From: TA-21 sp036557405 | GTDB taxonomy: Archaea > Thermoproteota > Nitrososphaeria > Nitrososphaerales > Nitrososphaeraceae | Reading direction: 5' to 3' | Assembly (NCBI GenBank): GCA_036557405.1 | Contig: DATBHO010000003.1 | Coordinates: forward strand, 1 to 15,210 | DNA length: 15,210 bases | Shown here: in pieces, positions 6,566-13,554 of the stretch | Layout of the letters: each line of letters opens with the position of its first letter | Position numbering within the stretch: the first letter of the stretch is position 1 | Position numbers and translations under genes: made by a program | Notes under the pieces: model-generated | The model's input: only the letters and a program-made list of their open reading frames with translations | Told to the model about the DNA's origin: nothing | Databases searched by the model: none

Positions 6566-6722
6566 ATTCTTCTTGTCTTTTGCTGTAGATGAATTTGTGT
6601 GTCATAATTCCACAATAGCAAGATGTTTCATATGTTGCATTTCCTGAAATTTCACTACTGCTAATATACGAACTAATTTGACTGCATTGTGGACATTTAA
6701 AATAATGTCTATATTTGGTCAT
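6564..6722 (-). CDS. 52-aa zinc-ribbon-like protein
   Basis: From ATG 6720-6722 the minus strand encodes 52 residues and ends at TGA 6564-6566. CPQC at residues 10-13 and CYCG with Cys35 and Cys37 give four Cys in C-x2-C / C-x-C spacing. Between them lie strand-forming residues (QISSYISSSEISGNATYET), and the C-terminus is basic (FIYSKRQEE). The arrangement suggests a small zinc-binding beta protein; the second knuckle is one residue shorter than usual. The composition differs clearly from non-coding frames. The DNA just downstream carries a copy of the SLKGY dispersed repeat. Function unknown. Confidence 0.65.
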   Translation of the reverse strand: MTKYRHYFKCPQCSQISSYISSSEISGNATYETSCYCGIMTHKFIYSKRQEE

Positions 6723-6927
6723 TTTATTTTTATTTATTCTCTAGAGGGGCTAATTGAACTTTTATATTTCGTTACCAACCTGCTCTATGAGAAAACAAAT
6801 GGATTTATAATATCAATAAGATTAAGTCAAGAGAAAGGATTCAGAAATTCATAATTCTTATCACTTTCTTCCATACAAAAATCTCATTACTTTCCACCAA
6901 ATAAATTATATATTTTGCTTCTTTTTA

Positions 6928-7236
6928 TTAATAGTCCGGACAGGTTTCCTCCATTATTGCCGTATAACGGGCATCTAAGGCGTCAGCAAATTCACAGACT
7001 TGCACCAAAGTGTAGTTCAGCTTAGGAAAATACCATCTTATTGATATCACATGTCCCCTACCATTAGCATCGTAAAAACGGCCCTTCTCTGCCATAACAC
7101 CGACACTAGTATCAATGGCATACTCTACTACCGGGAGTCCTCTTTTAGTCCTATCCTCTATTACGAAGTTTTCATTGTCTCCATCATAGATGAAATAAAA
7201 TCGTCCTTTTTTTAGCACATCGGTTTCTTGTAACAT
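6928..7236 (-). CDS. 102-aa soluble protein, unknown function
   Basis: From ATG 7234-7236 the protein reads VLKKGRFYFIYDGDNENFVI, then RTKRGLPVVEYAIDTSV, GRFYDANGRGHVISIRWYF, and a helical C-terminus (YTLVQVCEFADALDARYTAI, EETCPDY). The alternation of hydrophobic strands with GRFY and RWYF motifs suggests a small beta-sheet domain capped by a helix. No signal peptide or membrane segment is present, and two Cys (81 and 99) lie in the C-terminal helix region. I do not recognise the family. The gene is preceded, 69-143 bp upstream, by two tandem palindromic repeats that may be operators. A lone transcript is likely. Confidence 0.65.
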   Translation of the reverse strand: MLQETDVLKKGRFYFIYDGDNENFVIEDRTKRGLPVVEYAIDTSVGVMAEKGRFYDANGRGHVISIRWYFPKLNYTLVQVCEFADALDARYTAIMEETCPDY

Positions 7237-7304
7237 ATATTTTTACAACTGAATGGAACTAAATTTCAGGTTGTTACATATATTAATATTACCAATGTGA
7301 ACGA

Positions 7305-7379
7305 TACTGTAATAAAGAATAACAGTGTTATGCGTTTTAAAGAAGTTACTGTAATAAAGAATAACAGTGTTATGTGTTT
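7305..7379. repeat. two tandem 33-bp repeats containing an imperfect palindrome
   Basis: TACTGTAATAAAGAATAACAGTGTTATG[C/T]GTTT occurs at 7305-7337 and 7347-7379. The copies differ at one base and the period is 42 bp, four helical turns. Each contains ACTGT-N11-ACAGT, a 5-bp dyad with further A/T symmetry inside. The position between the 102-aa gene (start 7236) and the end of the 63-aa gene suggests an operator pair for the former. Confidence 0.7.
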
Positions 7380-7455
7380 GAAGTGTCAGAATTATTTATT
7401 AACATGTTTGAACTTGTGTTAATTAGATTATGGGCTGGTGGGAGGATTGTTTTCT

Positions 7456-7647
7456 TCAGGCATGGTGTGCTTTTCTCCCATCAGACTCTAAATTGTTCAG
7501 TAAGAATCTTTCAAAATGTTGATATATTTGTATGAGATGAGAAAGCACCAAGGAACTGGAAATGGAGGATAGGATTGTGGGTGTTCTATTTATCTGAGCA
7601 CAATGATGACAGCATGCACCATCTTCACAAATACACCTCTTATCCAT
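7456..7647 (-). CDS. 63-aa Cys/His-rich N-terminus protein, unknown function
   Basis: The protein starts at ATG 7645-7647. It opens with MDKRCICEDGACCHHC (Cys5, 7, 12, 13 and 16; His14 and 15), a dense metal-ligand cluster. A Ser/Ile/Leu-rich amphipathic helix follows (ILSSISSSLVLSHLIQIYQH), with FERFLLNNLE and a basic, His-ending tail GRKAHHA. A TATA box (TTATATAA, 7674-7681) lies about 28 nt before the ATG, exactly the leaderless distance. This is the best argument that the short frame is real. A metal-binding peptide is inferred from composition only. The family is not recognised, and a spurious frame remains possible. Confidence 0.5.
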   Translation of the reverse strand: MDKRCICEDGACCHHCAQINRTPTILSSISSSLVLSHLIQIYQHFERFLLNNLESDGRKAHHA

Positions 7648-7673
7648 GTCCGTCCGCGTCGGCGAGGGAATCG

Positions 7674-7681
7674 TTATATAA
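7674..7681 (-). promoter_or_regulatory. TATA box of 63-aa Cys-rich gene
   Basis: TTATATAA reads the same on both strands and lies 27-34 nt upstream of ATG 7647 on the minus strand. Transcription would begin at or near the A of ATG. Confidence 0.55.
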
Positions 7682-7849
7682 TCTGTTAAGTATTGTTTTT
7701 GTCGCGTGAGTATAACACATCATACACTGATGGTATCCAAACTTCTAATGTTCTGGCATAAACACGTGGAGGAAAAAAAATGTGCTCACTCGCAGTCACT
7801 TTCTTGGAGAGTTTGCAAATTAACGATTTGTTAAATAGTTGAACCTTAT

Positions 7850-8506
7850 CTAAGTTCCCTCGTATCTAAATTTAAGACTGTTCGTACTTACAGAAAGTGT
7901 CTTGTTAGAGGCCTGGTTCATTCTCGTTGCTTCAAAACCTTCAGGTAATTCAATTATTGCACGATGAATTTCACCTGTTACAGGATTTCTAATAGGCTCA
8001 AGCAGAGTATCTATTGTATCATCATCACCATCTTCAGAGCTACGAATAGTCATACAGCTCTTAATATCACTTGGCTTAAATTTAATTCGTGCCCTTTTAG
8101 GTTCATCATATTCTTCTATTATACTAGCATAAAGTAAAAAAGGACCACCACTTCCCGCTCTACATGTTATTATTTTTGATAATACTTCAAACTGCCTGTC
8201 GTTGCATCTCTCATCTATGTAGTAACATGTTTTTCCGCGACCCTCATGTACCGGTCCAGGCCATGAGCCAATCAAAGCCATATTAAGCCCATCGAGTTTA
8301 ACATCATTACCGTAACTACCATCAATTATATGAATTGCACTTACTCAGTCACAATATCCATGTGTTGGTTTCGCATTGAATTGACATGGACAGCCCCAAT
8401 CACAATTACAAGCATCAAGGTAGTACGCATGTATCTTCCATCCTATTTTTGTTCCGGCATATGGTTGTCTTTTTCTCATTATTCTTGGTCTTTGATAAAT
8501 TGTCAT
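7850..8506 (-). pseudogene. DUF1326 protein gene interrupted by one in-frame TGA
   Basis: One reading frame runs from ATG 8504-8506 to the stop at 7850, with a single TGA at 8345-8347. Before the stop it encodes IGWKIHAYYLDACNCDWGCP CQFNAKPTHGYCD, and after it VSAIHIIDGSYGNDVKLDG, ALIGSWPGPVHEG, YYIDERCNDRQFEVL, LLEPIRNPVTGEIHRAIIEL and LKFRYEGT. These are all hallmarks of DUF1326 in the correct order. There is no indel; the stop replaces the residue after HGYC(D/E), usually a small or aromatic residue. The total would be 217 residues plus the stop position. Family function is unknown; the conserved CxCxxGCPC cluster suggests metal or thiol chemistry. The 3' piece could be translated on its own from ATG 8281. 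The frame also extends to 8581, but 8506 is preferred because the longer version would overlap the divergent kinase gene. Confidence 0.85.
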
Positions 8507-8570
8507 AAATACATAGTTAAAGAATTGTTGAGGTTGAAAAGATAAAGCGCAGACTCCATAATGATGAAAT

Positions 8571-9053
8571 ATGGAAATCAAATCATTAAAAATAGAACCT
8601 CCAACTGATGTTCAATTCATCCTAGCTCAGAGCCATTTCATAAAGACAGTTGAGGATGTTTCAGAATGTCTATTGAACTGCGTACCTGGAATCAAGTTTG
8701 GATGTGGCTTTTGTGAGGCAAGTGGTCCATGTCTTGTTAGGCATGCAGGCAATGATGAAGTTCTCGAAAAGTTGGCCGGTGAATATGCATATAGTATCTC
8801 TGCCGGACATAGTTTGGTAATTCTGTTAAAGAATGCATTTCCAATAAATGTACTAACAAGGTTAAAAGAAGTACCTGAAATAGTTACTGTCTATTGTGCC
8901 ACAGCTAACCCAGTTGAAGTAATCTTTGTCGATACCTCACAAGGTAGAGCAATAATTGGAGTTGTTGATGGATTTAAACCAAAGGGTATAGAAACAGATA
9001 ATGATGTAGATGAAAGAAAAAAATTTCTACGAAACATTGGATACAAGTTCTGA
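8571..9053 (+). CDS. adenosine-specific kinase (archaeal/thermophile type, PF04008)
   Basis: The 160-aa protein is a full-length member of this family. Signature blocks are FILAQSHFIKTVEDV (16-30), VPGIKFGCGFCEASGPCLVR (38-57) with HAGND after it, AGHSLVILLKNAFPINVL (78-95), CATANPVEVI (109-118) and AIIGVVDGFKPKGIET (127-142), ending ERKKFLRNIGYKF. The family was characterised in a hyperthermophilic archaeon as binding adenosine and using it as a phosphate acceptor, unlike ribokinase-type enzymes; the physiological role is less certain. It is a cytosolic protein expected to oligomerise. ATG 8571 fits the family N-terminus. The gene diverges from the DUF1326 pseudogene across only 64 bp, so the two share a promoter region. 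No obvious damage. Confidence 0.93.
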   Translation: MEIKSLKIEPPTDVQFILAQSHFIKTVEDVSECLLNCVPGIKFGCGFCEASGPCLVRHAGNDEVLEKLAGEYAYSISAGHSLVILLKNAFPINVLTRLKEVPEIVTVYCATANPVEVIFVDTSQGRAIIGVVDGFKPKGIETDNDVDERKKFLRNIGYKF

Positions 9054-9085
9054 ACTATTTTCTAGGTCTATTGCTAGCCGTCAAC

Positions 9086-9114
9086 CCAAAATCGTGTCAA
9101 ATTTGGTTCACAAA
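9086..9114 (+). repeat. dispersed repeat, copy 2
   Basis: CCAAAATCG followed by the exact 20-mer TGTCAAATTTGGTTCACAAA, as at 3581-3610. It lies 33 nt after the adenosine-specific kinase stop. The flanks do not match copy 1. Confidence 0.6.
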
Positions 9115-9267
9115 TCTTTCGGACTGCTTTGTCGTGTGTTCTCTAACTATAGAAATGAAATGAATGCAGATAAATACCAACTGCTTAATACTAGTAACAA
9201 GGGAGCTTTACTAAGCTTAAAGTGGTCCTTTCACCGTAGATAACTTATGAATCCAAAAATCATTAAA

Positions 9268-9273
9268 AAGGAG
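9268..9273 (+). promoter_or_regulatory. Shine-Dalgarno-like site
   Basis: AAGGAG ends 8 nt before TTG 9282. It decides the start of the 56-aa gene, because the nearer TTG at 9277 meets a stop two codons later. It is one of the few clear ribosome-binding sites in the window. Confidence 0.55.
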
Positions 9274-9281
9274 ACTTTGAA

Positions 9282-9452
9282 TTGAGTGTCATACTAGATA
9301 CTCTGCTCTTAAGAACAAAAGAAACCACAAAATCAAAGCATGGTGAACCAAAGACCTCATCCATATTACTAATATCAGTAGCAATAACTATAGCAATTAT
9401 ATTGATGATGTATGCAGGACTCTCATTCACAGAAGGCATGATGAAACAATAG
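9282..9452 (+). CDS. 56-aa single-span membrane peptide
   Basis: The frame TTG 9282 to TAG 9450-9452 encodes 56 aa. A polar, Lys-rich first half (RTKETTKSKHGEPKTS) is followed by one transmembrane helix (SILLISVAITIAIILMMYAG, 27-46) and a short tail, LSFTEGMMKQ. Positive charges before the helix favour a cytoplasmic N-terminus. An AAGGAG site at good spacing supports translation. Single-span micro-proteins of this type often serve as accessory subunits of membrane complexes, but nothing here identifies a partner. It follows the adenosine-specific kinase by 229 bp. Confidence 0.6.
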   Translation: MSVILDTLLLRTKETTKSKHGEPKTSSILLISVAITIAIILMMYAGLSFTEGMMKQ

Positions 9453-9928
9453 TCTGCATGTAGAGATAAAATAGTAGGCTACGAACAACGTGGAATTTAC
9501 ACGAGTCCGGACCAGTTTAGATTAGCGTTATCATTCTGTGACTCATAATAAGAACGTAAAATAATTTATTTTTTTACACTAATTTTGGATATGTTAAGAA
9601 ACTACTTTTTTGGTTCTGGATTCTTAATGGAATCTAATACCAGAATACAAATAAATCTCTGAATTTAAGTTATTGTATGTTCTCAAATTATGCAATATTA
9701 GAATCCGAGAGCATCATAGAAGGATTCGAACCCCAATTCATATGCTATATTACTTGGGATAGAATACCTCTCTTGTTACTAAACTATGATAGATACGTTT
9801 AGAAAATCAACCCACTTGCTAGACGGGACCAAGCGGATATGAATCCACGAGTATATTGAGCAGCCATTAGGATAGAAGCGCAACTGATATCTAGTAATGG
9901 TTCAACTGTTCTATCCATCCTTATTATT
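9453..9928. other. long spacer between convergent genes, with a tRNA-like remnant
   Basis: No protein gene is supported in about 475 bp. A T-run (ATTTATTTTTTTACAC, about 9566-9581) roughly 115 bp after the 56-aa gene could act as an archaeal T-rich terminator. GTCCGGAC near 9506 is an 8-bp palindrome. A minus-strand tRNA-like segment lies at 9712-9791. Confidence 0.4.
9712..9791 (-). other. tRNA-like segment, probably a decayed tRNA or chance
   Basis: On the minus strand, TATCATA (9785-9791) pairs with TATGATG (9712-9718) over 7 bp (one G-U), like an acceptor stem. Just inside the 3' strand lies GGGG-TTCGAAT-CCTT, a T-arm with the universal TTCGAAT loop but two G-U pairs. The total is 80 nt. 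D and anticodon arms cannot be folded convincingly, and the stems are far more AT-rich than archaeal tRNAs. I see a remnant at best, possibly an old attachment site. Confidence 0.25.
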
Positions 9929-11578
9929 CTATCCGGCTGTACTATTCCCTGTAGTTTTAAGTGCTGGGGCAACCTGCAGTGCCATAATGTGACCGTTATA
10001 AAGTAATTCGTAGATGAGTCCACCATAGCCTGGAGTTACCAGTATGCCAGGTGACATAGCGGGAAAGTAGTCTGAGGCGGCCAGTACCTTACCTGAAGCT
10101 GCATCTCGCCACAATATTTGTTCTGTGTATGTAAACCCTTGACCTAATAGGGCTTCTTGTATTAGTTGCTGGGTTGTGTTGGGGTTAATGTTAGTTCCGA
10201 TGAGAACTCTGCTTTCTTTAGGACCTATGAGAGTTAAGAAGGAGGAAGTTCTTTCATTCACCGGACCCCATGCGACTGTCATATTGCCAGTCTCTTGGTT
10301 AAAGTTGATGGCAACCACTTTACCGGCAAAGTAGTCTAAAGCGTAGATTCGGTTGTTCGGCAAATCGACCGAACCCATACTTGGTATCTCGCTTTGCTGT
10401 CCAGATTCGAGGGGAATCGGGTTGATTCTAACAAGTTTTTTGGGGTCAGCTTGTGAAATGGCCACCACACTCATGGACTTGTTAGAAGGAGATGTGTTAG
10501 TAAAGGAAACCACCCAGTTGCCCATGATAGCAGAAGCGGTACCAGCTGATTGACCTGGCAATAGATACGGGACAGGGCCCCAATTATTATCAAGAGTAAG
10601 ATTCTGACCATTCCACTCATATCTGAAAGCCTTTGAAGTTCCAAATAGATACATGTAGTCTTTGCCCTGGAACTGAGTAACTGTGTTTCGGCCTGGAATC
10701 ATTTCTGGAAGCTGTACAAAGCTCTTTACTTTGAATGTATTAGGGTCTACTGCTACCGCAACTGAAGGGGCGGCCTTGCTTTGATTAGTGCAGAAGAAAA
10801 ATGAATAACCCTGGTTAGTGCAACCAGCTACTCGATTTTGTGTCTTCAAGACAAGAGTGCCATCAGAAAAGGCGTTCATACCATCAAAGTTACTATCACC
10901 TGGTGGATTTTTCCCGCTCGGTAATGCTACAACTTTCTCGACGGCTCCCGTGCTTGCATTCACTTTGTACACGTATTGGCCCTGTGCAACAGCAATACTT
11001 CCATCAGCTGGATAGTTTGTTGCCCCCGGAATAAGCCAGTCGCCCGTAACATTATTGTTGGAAAGAGGTGTGCTCCAGAGCTCCTTTAGCGAGCCGGCCT
11101 GCATCTTGGCGATATATGGCCCTGGTAATGCCAAACTGCCCGCACCGCCGGAGACATATATCTCGTTGGGTCCACGGGTCACCAAGTAGGATGGAACACC
11201 ACCCAGCGATGTTGGTGATTCATATGCATAGACCTGGTTGGGTTTTGTAAATGAGCCTCCAAAGTGTGCACAATCAAATACTGCTGCACGCTCTGAGCCA
11301 CCGTGCTCTGTGCTAGCCATTGTAGGATACCATGGAGCCCAAGTAGTTTGGTTCTTTATTGAATTAATGCACTTTTGCTCACCTTCTACCAGTGAAAGAT
11401 TGCCGGTTAAGGGTCCACCTGCCGCTATCTGGTTTGGAGTAAGCGACGAAATGACTGGATTGCTTGTAGTAGCGCTAACATAGCTGGGCATTATTGTAAC
11501 GACGATTAGAAAGCCGACTACGGAAGAAAATATGAAAGCTAAAAAAATCCTACCACATGCACCTGCATAACTGTTCAT
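9929..11578 (-). CDS. secreted beta-propeller-like (PQQ-like repeat) protein
   Basis: The 549-aa protein starts at ATG 11576-11578. An N-terminal hydrophobic segment (FLAFIFSSVVGFLIVVTIMP, about 12-31) acts as signal or anchor, followed by an SATTSNPV region. The mature part is built of repeated strands with Gly-rich turns: YLVTRGPNEIYVSGGAGS, ADGSIAVAQGQYVYKVNAST GAV, GTLVLKTQ, SVAVAVDPNTFKV, NRIYALDYFAGKVVAINF, GILVTPGYGGLIYELLYNGH. The (Y/V)KVN..TG.V pattern is typical of PQQ-like propeller blades. Many N-x-S/T sequons (NLS, NVT, NAS, NLT, NTT and others) suggest an N-glycosylated extracellular protein. No PQQ or catalytic Ca ligand set can be confirmed by eye, so enzyme activity is unproven. 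Its G+C is clearly higher than the neighbours (a 60-bp line at 11101 is about 57% G+C), which suggests lateral origin or strong codon selection. Confidence 0.75.
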   Translation of the reverse strand: MNSYAGACGRIFLAFIFSSVVGFLIVVTIMPSYVSATTSNPVISSLTPNQIAAGGPLTGNLSLVEGEQKCINSIKNQTTWAPWYPTMASTEHGGSERAAVFDCAHFGGSFTKPNQVYAYESPTSLGGVPSYLVTRGPNEIYVSGGAGSLALPGPYIAKMQAGSLKELWSTPLSNNNVTGDWLIPGATNYPADGSIAVAQGQYVYKVNASTGAVEKVVALPSGKNPPGDSNFDGMNAFSDGTLVLKTQNRVAGCTNQGYSFFFCTNQSKAAPSVAVAVDPNTFKVKSFVQLPEMIPGRNTVTQFQGKDYMYLFGTSKAFRYEWNGQNLTLDNNWGPVPYLLPGQSAGTASAIMGNWVVSFTNTSPSNKSMSVVAISQADPKKLVRINPIPLESGQQSEIPSMGSVDLPNNRIYALDYFAGKVVAINFNQETGNMTVAWGPVNERTSSFLTLIGPKESRVLIGTNINPNTTQQLIQEALLGQGFTYTEQILWRDAASGKVLAASDYFPAMSPGILVTPGYGGLIYELLYNGHIMALQVAPALKTTGNSTAG

Positions 11579-11860
11579 ATCATCCTAAGAATGAGCTTTT
11601 ACATAAAGATTTTAAATAATAAATATAGTGTTGGTACGCATGTTCATCCATAACAATACATGCATTCAAGGTAATCAAGCATAACAACAAATTAGTATTA
11701 AGTAATTAACTTGTTACTCATATTAAGGATAGTAGTAATGGTCCGCATGAATCCAATTCAAAATAGATAAGCTTAGTCTAAAGGTATCTGAATCTAGGTT
11801 CATTCTCTCACTCTCAGGCTATTATTTATTACAAAGCAAAAATATTATCGAATACAAGAA
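11579..11860. other. divergent promoter region
   Basis: This AT-rich spacer lies between the propeller gene (minus) and the ABM gene (plus). TTTAAATAAT at 11611-11620 lies about 33-42 nt before ATG 11578 on the minus strand and is the likely TATA region of the propeller gene. TTTATTA at 11825-11831 lies about 36 nt before TTG 11861. The remainder shows nothing recognisable. Confidence 0.45.
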
Positions 11861-12196
11861 TTGGATAGTACTGACATTGAAAAATTTAATCGAAGAGGGA
11901 AGAACTCGGTCAGACTTATTGCTATACACTTAGCAAAACCTGGTCTAGGTGATAAGCTGCTGAAAATTTTGGTTAGCGTAATAGAACCTACACGCAAGGA
12001 GGAAGGTAACATAGCGTATGTTCTTCATCGTTCAATGGATAATCCAGATGAATTAATGTTCGATGAAATATGGGATGATAATGAATCCCTTGAAGCACAT
12101 CTTAAGCAACCGTATATTAAATCAGCAGTAGAACAGATGACGCCTATTTTAGCCAAGCCTGTAGAATTACGGAGATATTCGGAAATAAGAGACTAA
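11861..12196 (+). CDS. ABM-domain (antibiotic biosynthesis monooxygenase-like) protein
   Basis: The 111-aa protein starts at TTG 11861. After a 17-residue polar lead the ABM ferredoxin-like fold follows: LIAIHLAKPGLGDKLLKIL (strand and helix), VIEPTRKEEGNIAYVLHRSM (the family P(S/T)R.E.GN..Y motif), DELMFDEIWDDNESLEAHLK (the Y..W.d..AL..H motif) and PYIKSAVEQMTP. Members include quinol oxygenases of the YgiN type and heme-degrading enzymes, acting as dimers without cofactors in several cases; the substrate here is not predictable. His in EAHLK is the usual conserved His. It is flanked by spacers of about 280 and 340 bp and appears to be a single transcription unit. Confidence 0.88.
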   Translation: MDSTDIEKFNRRGKNSVRLIAIHLAKPGLGDKLLKILVSVIEPTRKEEGNIAYVLHRSMDNPDELMFDEIWDDNESLEAHLKQPYIKSAVEQMTPILAKPVELRRYSEIRD

Positions 12197-12533
12197 TATA
12201 GTGAGAGACGAGTTTAATAACAAATTTATCAAAAAGCTCCCAATAACTTTCCTGTTATCAGAGCATCTGTATATACGAGATTTTAGATGCGTTCAAAAAA
12301 CATCCACTAGGTTAGAGTCTTCTTTTATTGTCGATTCTATCCACATTTCCGGCTAATCGCCTAAGTATTCGGGTTCTTATACGTAGAGATATAGAGTAAC
12401 AATTGTAATAGAAGCAAAATTGGCAATGAAGCTATACTTCCTTATAACATATTAATGCCGCGCTAATATAGTTAGGGAATTCTCTGAATCGCAGAAAAGT
12501 AAGTATATATAAAAACAATAAGAACCTAGGTAT
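12197..12533. other. spacer without recognisable gene
   Basis: About 340 bp in which all frames are short. I see no strong inverted repeat. The right end carries the TATA box of the DUF4242 gene. It may contain degraded sequence. Confidence 0.4.
12504..12513 (+). promoter_or_regulatory. TATA box of DUF4242 gene
   Basis: TATATATAAA lies 30 nt before GTG 12534. The leaderless spacing supports GTG 12534 over the overlapping ATG at 12532, which is in a different frame. Confidence 0.6.
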
Positions 12534-12770
12534 GTGCCAAAGTTCCTTGATGTTCATCATTTGAAGCCGTTTGACGAGGAAACGTTAAGAAAATTGCAAC
12601 AGTCTCCTGTAGATGAATTTGGGATTAAACATCTAAACATGATGTATAACAAAGAAGAAGACAAGTTCTTCTGCCTTCTTGAGGCACCCAATAAAGAAGC
12701 TGTAGAAAAACATCATAATAAAGCGGGTGTCAAATGTGAATGGATAACAGAAGTGGAAACTACCGCTTAA
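12534..12770 (+). CDS. DUF4242 family protein
   Basis: The 78-aa protein starts at GTG. It has the pattern PKFLDVHHLKPFDEETLRKL, DEFGIKHLNMMYNKEEDKFF, CLLEAPNKEAVEKHHNKAGV and CEWITEV, which I recognise as DUF4242. These are small ferredoxin-like alpha/beta proteins; a Streptomyces member was shown to bind nickel. Conserved His8 and His9 in the first strand, Cys in the FCLLEAP strand and the KHH pair in the second helix are potential metal ligands. Archaeal copies are common in Nitrososphaeria. The function is not established. It is probably monocistronic and leaderless. Confidence 0.82.
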   Translation: MPKFLDVHHLKPFDEETLRKLQQSPVDEFGIKHLNMMYNKEEDKFFCLLEAPNKEAVEKHHNKAGVKCEWITEVETTA

Positions 12771-12848
12771 GCTCAGAACTATTCTATTCTATCAATCCAA
12801 TTTAATATTATTTGACGGCTTCCTCAATCGTAATTCTAGCGTTATCTG

Positions 12849-12886
12849 TTCCACCGAACCCGAATTATTGTTACCACAATTAGTAA
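12849..12886 (+). repeat. CCGAAYCC..TTACC..GTAA spacer repeat, copy A
   Basis: TTCCACCGAACCCGAATTAT continues as TGTTACCACAATTAGTAA. Shared core with copies at 13953 and 15015: CCGAAYCC, AATTATTRTTACCA, ATTRGTAA. The right half is a dyad, TTAC-N8-GTAA. Confidence 0.6.
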
Positions 12887-12918
12887 ACAGATACAAGGTA
12901 TAAAATTTAATGATTTAA

Positions 12919-12987
12919 AAGATAACATCATATAATGATTTACTTGATGCATTAAGATTAAGTTTGAAGGGTTATCATACTGAATAA
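12919..12987 (+). repeat. SLKGY repeat, copy 1
   Basis: GATGCATTAAGATTAAGTTT and onward matches copy 2 (13592-13633) at 33 of 42 positions. The common frame ends in the same TAA: TSYNDLLDALRLSLKGYHTE here against TSCSNSLDALKSSLRGYNIE there. Differences favour synonymous or conservative changes (GGT/GGC, TAT/TAC, K/R), which suggests both derive from a coding 3' end. Confidence 0.6.
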
Positions 12988-13031
12988 ATTAAACAGATGT
13001 CGTATAGGTTCAAGAACAAAGTTAATCAACA

Positions 13032-13038
13032 TTTAATA
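13032..13038 (+). promoter_or_regulatory. TATA-like box of secreted-protein gene
   Basis: TTTAATA lies 32 nt before ATG 13064, at the leaderless spacing seen elsewhere in the window. Confidence 0.45.
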
Positions 13039-13063
13039 GACTGGACTAGAGTCGAATGCAAAT

Positions 13064-13507
13064 ATGCATACTAAATTTGTGATTTTTCTGGCTATATCAA
13101 CCGTATTTGTCGCAGCAATTTACAGTTCATCTGTATCTGTTGTATTTGGTGCTACCACTAGTTGTTATAACACCGACAAAACACATTCAAGTTGTACCGT
13201 GTCTGAAACGGATGCGGCGGGTAAACTTACACAAACTTTTTGGGACTGTACGTATCATAAAAGCACAAAGACCTGGAGTTGCGTTGAGGCCAGTGCACCA
13301 CCACCACCACCACCTGGCATCAGTGACGCAATAGTTAAAGCGCAATCCCATCTTTCCGCAGCCGGTGCTGCTACTGAAGGTGGAAATACAGGTGGTAGTA
13401 ACAACACGAGTGTTCTGCAAGGTAAGGTGCTAAAGCATGGAGGCGCTCTTAAAGGCGGCGAAACGGATAATAATGCTTCGACAAATAGTAGTGACCCCTT
13501 ACAGTAA
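13064..13507 (+). CDS. small secreted Cys- and Pro-containing protein
   Basis: The 147-aa protein starts with a classical signal peptide (FVIFLAISTVFVAAIYSSSV, about 5-24, then VVFGA with likely cleavage near residue 30). The mature N-terminal part has four Cys (34, 44, 62 and 73) in a compact region rich in Thr, Ser and Trp (TFWDCTYHKSTKTWSC), likely two disulfides. A hexaproline (79-84) separates it from a low-complexity Gly/Asn/Ser tail with N-x-S/T sequons (NTS, NAS, NSS). It is probably exported and possibly glycosylated. Such cysteine-knuckle proteins recur in Nitrososphaeria surface proteomes; function unknown. G+C is higher than in the spacers. Confidence 0.72.
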   Translation: MHTKFVIFLAISTVFVAAIYSSSVSVVFGATTSCYNTDKTHSSCTVSETDAAGKLTQTFWDCTYHKSTKTWSCVEASAPPPPPPGISDAIVKAQSHLSAAGAATEGGNTGGSNNTSVLQGKVLKHGGALKGGETDNNASTNSSDPLQ

Positions 13508-13554
13508 TTTGATAAAAACGCAGTAAGATTAAATTTTGTGGTCATTGAATATTC

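Larger units (their letters stand above)
12771..13063. other. repeat-bearing spacer
   Basis: The spacer between the DUF4242 gene and the secreted-protein gene contains spacer-repeat copy A (12849-12886) and SLKGY repeat copy 1 (12919-12987), plus the promoter of the next gene. No intact gene. Confidence 0.5.

Noticed and set aside
7305..7379. Start of a CRISPR array
   Set aside because: There are only two units, the 9-nt gap is far too short for a spacer, and no cas gene is present.
8345..8347. In-frame TGA read as selenocysteine
   Set aside because: Nothing resembling a selenocysteine system is visible, this archaeal group is not known to use Sec, and the position is not a conserved Cys of DUF1326. 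A nonsense mutation is simpler.
9010..9243. Plus-strand frame of 77 aa after the adenosine-specific kinase
   Set aside because: It starts inside the kinase gene, runs through the dispersed repeat, and has no recognisable features.
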